From assembly GCF_030272615.1 (NCBI RefSeq), contig NC_081414.1, positions 813,602,569-813,666,568 of the forward strand: 64,000 nucleotides of DNA. The letters are read 5' to 3'. Both the position numbers and the translations under genes were made by a program. The first letter of the stretch is position 1. Every line of letters starts with the position of its first letter. The DNA comes from Cryptomeria japonica. Lineage: Eukaryota; Streptophyta; Pinopsida; Cupressales; Cupressaceae. Below, piece by piece: positions 58,340 to 64,000 of the stretch. Under the pieces are notes generated by a model, which was not told the origin of the DNA, ran no database searches, and saw only the letters and a program-made list of their open reading frames with translations.

Positions 58340-60748
58340 GAGAGCATGTTTGCATATATGTATTGTATCTTTGTCTTTTTATGGACTGTATCTTGGATGG
58401 CTCTTGGTAGCCGATTTTGTAGACTTCATTGTACTCTGAGATATGAGATGATATATATGAGGAGATCCCATATTGTGATGATTATGCATGTGATGATGTA
58501 TGGATGTTTATGCATGTTGATGATTTATTGCTTTAGATGGATATGTGTATATGTATGCATTTGATGAGATGTTTCTTTTATGCATGTTTTTATGATGGGT
58601 TTATGATGTGGAGATACTAACATATGAATGTAGGTTTTTAGATGTATTTGATTTGTGATGTAATGCTTTATGTTTATGTTTTGATGTATGAACAGGATTT
58701 TGTTTTTGATGTTTCCGATTTTGTAATATGATGCGATGATTTATGTGACGATGTTTGAATGAAATGATGTTATGTATGAATATGCATCTAGATGTGTTTT
58801 AGATGAATTGTAACATAGATGAACAAAATGTTAAGTGTAAATGTTTATATGATAAACAAAATGTTAAATGAATGCATATGGATAAACAAAATGTAAAGTA
58901 CAAATATTTATAGGATGATGTGTTTAAATGAATGCATACGGATAAACAAATGTAAAATACAAATGTTTATATGAGGATATGTTAAATGAATGCATACGGA
59001 TAAACAAATGTAAAATACAAATGTTTATATGATGATATGTTTAAGGAATGCATATGTAAAATGGATATATGAGATGGTATGGACCAATGTTGTGTAAACA
59101 AATGGGTTTATGAATCTAAAATGCGTTTAAATATGAAAGTGGGATGATATTATAACTAATATTTGTAATAATTGTACGTTAATACAATTAAAAAGAGGAT
59201 AATGAATGTGATGTGAAATGAATCCTAAAAAATGAGCATTATAAGATACTTAGTAATGAATGAACGCATTTTTTAACTATAAAGAAATGAATGCAAATGA
59301 TAAATGATAAAAAGTTTAATAAAATGATAATGGATAATTGATATGAAATGAATGCTTATTAAATGATTTAAGACAATCAAAGACAATTTAATCTCATGAA
59401 TGAATCTAATTCTTTATGATTGATGCAATGATGCAAATGATTTTAATGAAAACTTATGTCAACAATGAACTATATGCAATGTTTAAGTTTTAAAATGACA
59501 TGAATGGATGTAATGCAAGATGCACCTAAATGTAATGATGATATGACCATGAGGAATGCAAGGTTTTTAAGACTTTGCATGATGCATTGATGATGTATCA
59601 GAGTACTCAGTCGTGATTTGTATTCCAAGACCAGCTTTATTGGTCATTTTTGCATGTAAAAGCGTACATATGAATGAATGGATGGGTGATATGCAACGGA
59701 ATGCAAGATATAAACAGATGAGGTGAAATGACGATCCATAGTGCTCTATTTTCATCATTGAGCTTTAAAATGTTGGAAGAAAATACAAGCATCTTGACAC
59801 AATGATTCAAGATGACCTGAGTATTTCTTTCATGTATTTTAATATAGCAAGTTAATACAAACGACTTGATATAAGGGTCAAGTCGACCAGAGTATTGCTT
59901 GCGGAACAGACAAGGATTATCTCCTTTTGTGCATGACTTGGATCGTCCTCCTTGATCTTAGGCCGATCAGATCCTGAGACAAGTTCATACCGTACTAAGA
60001 AAATAAAAACCTTTATCCTATTTGGAGGAAGAGGAACTAGAGAATCAGCATTTGTACCTGCAACCAAACAGCATATATACATAAAGAATAAAGAATAAGG
60101 ATCCTTGGTAATGGTTCATGTTCATATGGTCGAGGTATACGCTGTAGTCAACAAGGCGTAATGATCTATGATTTGCATTTGGCATAAGATCACGTAGCTT
60201 AGTGAACTTCCCATGTAGACACCATTAGTTTATGCCCCAGAACTTCATCGGAAATGATGTGCAAACGATACAAAACAATGCTAAAAGATTTCGATACAGA
60301 TAAACAAACGTTTATACTCACAAATCAACCAAGTATTTGATAGCCTAACATAATTTTCTTGTCAAAGAAAATGTCATCTTGTCTTTGTTTTGATAAGGAA
60401 GGATGCATCCTTGTTTAAAGATAGGTTTGGTTTGTTTAGGTCGATTGTTTTGGTTTGATTGGTAAATGGGTTTTGTGTGAGTAGTTGTCAATGTTTATTT
60501 TGTATCTGCTTGGATGAGGATGTACAAAGTGTTGTCATGTTTTTGTGTGATTTTCAATGGGTTTGTCCGATGTTTTTGGATTTTGTGAATCATTTTCTAA
60601 TGTTTTTGGTATTTTGAGAGTCATTTTTGAATGTTTTTGGATTTTTTGACGATTGCTTTGAATGAAGAACTTAATGAATCATAAGACAATGTAGAATCCA
60701 CTTCCATCATTAGGATAAGGGTATTGTCCCCAGTTTTTAGACCTGACT
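58340..60748. other. Gypsy-B spacer between antisense gene and pol
   Basis: AT-rich, no gene recognised. It holds a minisatellite (58815-59055) and later a stretch of TGTTTTTGGATTTT-like short repeats (60530-60650). Confidence 0.5.
58815..59055. repeat. ~60-bp minisatellite
   Basis: About four units contain GATAAACAAAATGT, TACAAATGTTTATATGA and GAATGCATACG with small indels. Confidence 0.85.
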
Positions 60749-60991
60749 ATGAAAAGGTGGGATGCTAGACGCATGGAGTACTGTCTTAATTGCAGATTAA
60801 ATAACGAGCCATGGTTGGGATGGATGGATGCGTGTGTGCGTGAATGTGATCGCAACGAGCCTGAAAGATACTGGAGCCATTGCCTTTACGAGTGGCACCT
60901 GTTTGCCAGGTTTTCACCATCGCACTTACCCAAGGTGCCATCGGAGTGGTTGTTCACCGTTTGGATGCATGATTTTTCTTTACTTTTTTGA
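60749..60991 (+). CDS. Hypothetical 80-codon ORF, antisense in Gypsy-B
   Basis: I do not recognise it. It is Trp- and Cys-rich (MKRWDARRMEYCLNCRL at the start) and less AT-rich than its surroundings, and is flanked on both sides by T-rich GTTTTTGGATTTT-like repeats. It may be a small exon or remnant of a second antisense ORF, or chance. Confidence 0.25.
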   Translation: MKRWDARRMEYCLNCRLNNEPWLGWMDACVRECDRNEPERYWSHCLYEWHLFARFSPSHLPKVPSEWLFTVWMHDFSLLF

Positions 60992-61074
60992 ATGTTTTTG
61001 TATTTTCTTTAGGACATTTTCTAAATGTTTTTGGTATTTTCTGATATGCAGGGGAGCTTGATGCTCTGTACAGC

Positions 61075-64000
61075 TTAGGTATAAAACCGTTTGAGGTGCA
61101 TGCTATTGATTGGATCTGCAAGTGGTTCTCCTTCTGGTGTAGCCAACTGATATGCCCCGGACCCGAATACAGCAGTGACAACATATGGGCCCAACCAATT
61201 TGATTCAAACTTGCCTTGATGTTCTCTGTTTGGTTGGTTGCGAGGATTGTCTCGAAGAACAAGATCACCTACCTCAAATGTACGAGATCTAACTCGGTGA
61301 TTGTAGCTTCTACTCATGCGCTGCTGATAGGCTTTGAGGTGATTGTATGCAGCTTGTTGCTTCTCATCTAGTAACTCCAAGTCCTGAAGACGGGATACTC
61401 TGTATGCTTCATCATCGATGAGATTGTGCAATGACACCCATAAGGATGGTATCTCAACCTCAATAGGTAGGATAGCTTCAGCACCATAGACCAATGAGTA
61501 GGGAGTTGCGCCTGTAGGGGTTCGAATGCTAGTTCGATATGCCCATAATGCTGGATTCAGTTGAACATGCCAATCACGACCGACATCATTGACTGTCTTC
61601 TTTAGGATTCTCAATATGTTTTTATTGGATGCTTCGGCCTGACCATTGCCTTGTGGGTAATAGGGAGTGGAAAAGCGGTGTTGGATATGAAATTTCTCAC
61701 AAAGCTCATGGACATCTTGATTTTTGAAAGGAAGACCGTTATCTGTGATGATGGACATGGGCACACCATACCGGCAGATGATGTAGTTGAGGATGAATGA
61801 GGCGATCTGCTTGCCGGTGACTTGGGTAAGTGGAACAGCTTCAATCCACTTGGTGAAATATTCGGTGGCGGTAATAATGAATTTATGGCCATTGGATGAA
61901 GATGGATGGATTTTACCCACAAGGTCAAGGCCCCATTGACAAAAAGGCCACGGTGTTGTGATTGGTTGCAGTTCTTGAGCTAGTGCATGTATTAGGTCGC
62001 CATGAACTTGACATTTTTTGCACTTCCTGACAAAGTAGTAGGAATCCTTTTCCATAGATGGCCAATAGTATCCAGCTCGCATGATCTTCTTGGCTAGTGA
62101 TGGACCACTTGAGTGATTCCCGCAAATTCCTTCATGTACCGCTTCCAGAGCCTTTGTTATCTCACCTTGTTCTAGACATCGAAGGAGAGTACCATCAAGT
62201 CCGCGTCGGTATAGGGTTTCGGCAATAATGGTATATCGAGCAGTTTGGCGAATGAACATTTTACGTTGGTTATTTGATTGGTTGGGAGGAAGGGTGTGAT
62301 TGCGGAGATAGGTGTAGAACTCACCATACCATGGGGATTCAGAACCGACAAGGCGACATATCATTTCGGATTTGGGGATATCATAAGCAGGGATCCAAAG
62401 CTGTTCTACCAAGAACTCGTAGCGTGTTGAATTCTGTGGAAGATCTAAGAGAGATGCGATGGTAGCCATGGCATCAGCAGCTCGATTCTGATCTCTTGGT
62501 ATCTGCTCAAAAGTGATAGTAGTAAATGATGTCTTTAGATTGTCCACCATTTGCTTGTATGGCATGAGTTTATCATCTTTGGTCTGATATTCATCTGTTG
62601 CTTGTCGAATGACTAGTTGGGAATCGCCATATACTTGTAGTTCTTGTAATTTCCATTGTACGGCTAACCTGAGTCCTGTGATCAAAGCCTCATATTCTAC
62701 TATGTTGTTTGTGCATGGAAATGTGAGCCTGTAAGACTTCGGGATGCTATCACCTTGAGGTGTGATAAACAGAATGCCTGCCCCCGAGCCATGCCTAGTG
62801 TATGAACCATCAAAATATAGTTTCCATGGCTGTGCTTCTGTGATCATGAATATCTCTTCATCTGGAAAATTGGAAATGAGGGGATGATTACCTATGAGTG
62901 GTGCATCGGCCAACTGATCTGCAATAACCTGACCTTTGATAGCCTTACGGTCCACATACTCGATGTCAAATTCACTTAGAATCATTACCCATTTGGCCAA
63001 GTGGCCTGTCAATGCTGCTTTGCTGAGTAAGTACTTGAGGGGATCAATCTTTGCGATGAGTTGTACCTTGTGTGTCAATAAATGGTGTCTCGGTTTAGTG
63101 GCTGCCAGGATTACTGCTAGGCAAGCTCACTCAATAGGTGTGTAATTGAGTTCATAGCCAACCAGTGTACGAGAGATGTAGTATATAGCACACTCTTTGC
63201 CTTCTGCATTATGTTGTGCCAGTAATACACCTAATGCTGTACTTGTTGCTGAGATATAAAGTAACAACGATCTACTGGGATCTGGTGGCATCAGCAATGG
63301 TGGTTTCATGAGATAGTCTTTGAGTGCCTGAAATGCTTGCTAGCATCTGTCATCCCACTGAAAGCGGATGTTCTTGTGTAGCAGGTGTGTGAACGGGTGA
63401 CACTTATCAACCAATTGTGCAATGAATCTTCGGATGGATTGAAGCCGTCCTTGTAGTGTCCTTAGCTGACTGATATTCCTTGGTGGTGGCATGTCCATGA
63501 TTGCCTTAACCTTTGCTAGATCGACCTCAATGCCTTTGCTTGAGACAATGTATCCTAGAAGCTTCCCGGAGGTCACTCCAAAGACACATTTCTTTGGGTT
63601 GAGTCGAACATGGTATTGTTCCAGTCTATCAAAGATTTTATCTAAGATGTGAAGATGTCCTTCTCTAGTAAGTGATTTTGCTAGTAAATCATCCACATAA
63701 TCTTCCATCATAGTATGCATCATGTCATGGAAGATGGTGGTGATTGCTCTTTGATAGGTTGCTCCTGCATTTTTTAGACCAAAAGGCATTACATTCCAGC
63801 AGTATGTGCCCCATGGACATGTGAAGGCTATCTTATGTTGGTCCTCTGGTGCGATCTTTATTTGATTGTATCCTGAAAAGCCATCCATGAGTGAAAGCAT
63901 GGCATGTCCTGCTATCAAATCCACTATGATGTCGATATTTGGTAGGGGGAAGTCATCCTTAGGACATGCCTTATTCAGATCTCTGAAGTCAGTACAAATG
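61075..64000 (-). pseudogene. Gypsy-B pol: RT, two RNase H domains and integrase (partial, two stops)
   Basis: One - frame runs from the window edge (ICTDFRDLNKACPKDDFPLP) to the stop at 61075. RT shows LMDGFSGYNQI, VMPFGLKNAGATYQRA and active-site YVDDLL. The first RNase H (63309-62950) has ALGVLLAQ and a YTPIE..CLAVI segment. The second, archaeal-type RNase H (~62840-62490) has LYFDGSYTRHGSGAGILF, NNIVEYEALITGLRLA and VYGDSQLVIRQ. Integrase follows with the H..H..CKKCQ zinc region, WGLDLVGKI, TDNGLPF and TPYYPQGNGQAEASNK, ending in WLGPYVVTAVFGSGAYQL. TAG at 63340-63342 and TGA near 63126 interrupt the frame; both fit C-to-T changes of CAG and CGA. The dual RNase H marks the Tat lineage. 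Confidence 0.92.

Larger units (their letters stand above)
53823..64000 (-). mobile_element. Gypsy-B: Tat-lineage Ty3/gypsy element with antisense PMD gene (partial)
   Basis: Lies in the - direction: pol from the window edge to 61075, a spacer, the antisense PMD gene (55.6-58.3 kb), a polypurine tract and the 3' LTR (55189-53823). The 5' LTR, gag and the N-part of pol are beyond 64000. The dual RNase H places it in the Tat lineage. It is younger than Gypsy-A, in which it is inserted, since pol has only two stops in about 970 codons. Confidence 0.85.

Overview
The window looks like nuclear DNA from a plant with a large, transposon-rich genome. A gymnosperm such as a conifer is my guess from the giant transposon-filled intron and the LTR families, but no marker here proves it. 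It holds one clear host gene. This is the complete BRR2 (U5 snRNP 200-kDa DExH helicase) gene on the + strand, three coding exons at 4169-7114, 7255-7644 and 25387-28572. They join in frame to 2,173 residues, about the length of Arabidopsis BRR2a.

Upstream (1-4168) is AT-rich DNA with no gene I recognise. Just before the gene lie a triplicated ~52-55-bp promoter-proximal repeat carrying AAACCCTA (telo-box-like) motifs and two tiny upstream ORFs.

Intron 2 is 17.7 kb, and 16.4 kb of it is a single LTR retroelement on the - strand (8014-24401). It has a perfect ATTTT target-site duplication (TSD), an initiator-Met-type primer-binding site and a polypurine tract, but no gag or pol that I can find. 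Its interior carries intronless, broken pieces of host genes: a UDP-glucose:glycoprotein glucosyltransferase (UGGT) fragment and an EEIG1/NT-C2-family fragment. It has been invaded in turn by a 3.4-kb small LTR element (TSD TAAAA, itself holding a solo LTR), a solo LTR (TSD GGTGC), a 692-bp insert, and an LTR-like tract with 11 copies of a 33-bp hairpin.

Downstream of BRR2 (28.6-64 kb) I see only retroelements. There is a decayed + strand Ty3/gypsy relic with a LINE ORF1 piece inside it (30.8-34.2 kb). Next come two opposed solo LTRs of one family, nested one inside the other (36.0-38.7 kb). Gypsy-A is on the - strand (3' LTR end at 38812, pol pieces at 42.4-45.2 and 52.5-53.8 kb) and is split by a 7.3-kb Ty1/copia element with both LTRs (45191-52531). 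Gypsy-B, also - strand, runs from 53823 past the end of the window.

Gypsy-B pol carries the second, 'archaeal-type' RNase H that marks the Tat lineage. Between its pol and 3' LTR both gypsy elements carry an antisense gene for a plant mobile domain (PMD) protein. In Gypsy-B this antisense gene spans 669 codons in one frame (56333-58339), with a TATA box upstream, a possible 5' exon and intron, a palindromic AGCGCT repeat tract, a poly-Gly linker and a coiled coil. Its four in-frame stops are all explicable as C-to-T changes. The antisense PMD gene and the host-gene-carrying non-autonomous element are the most interesting parts of the window.
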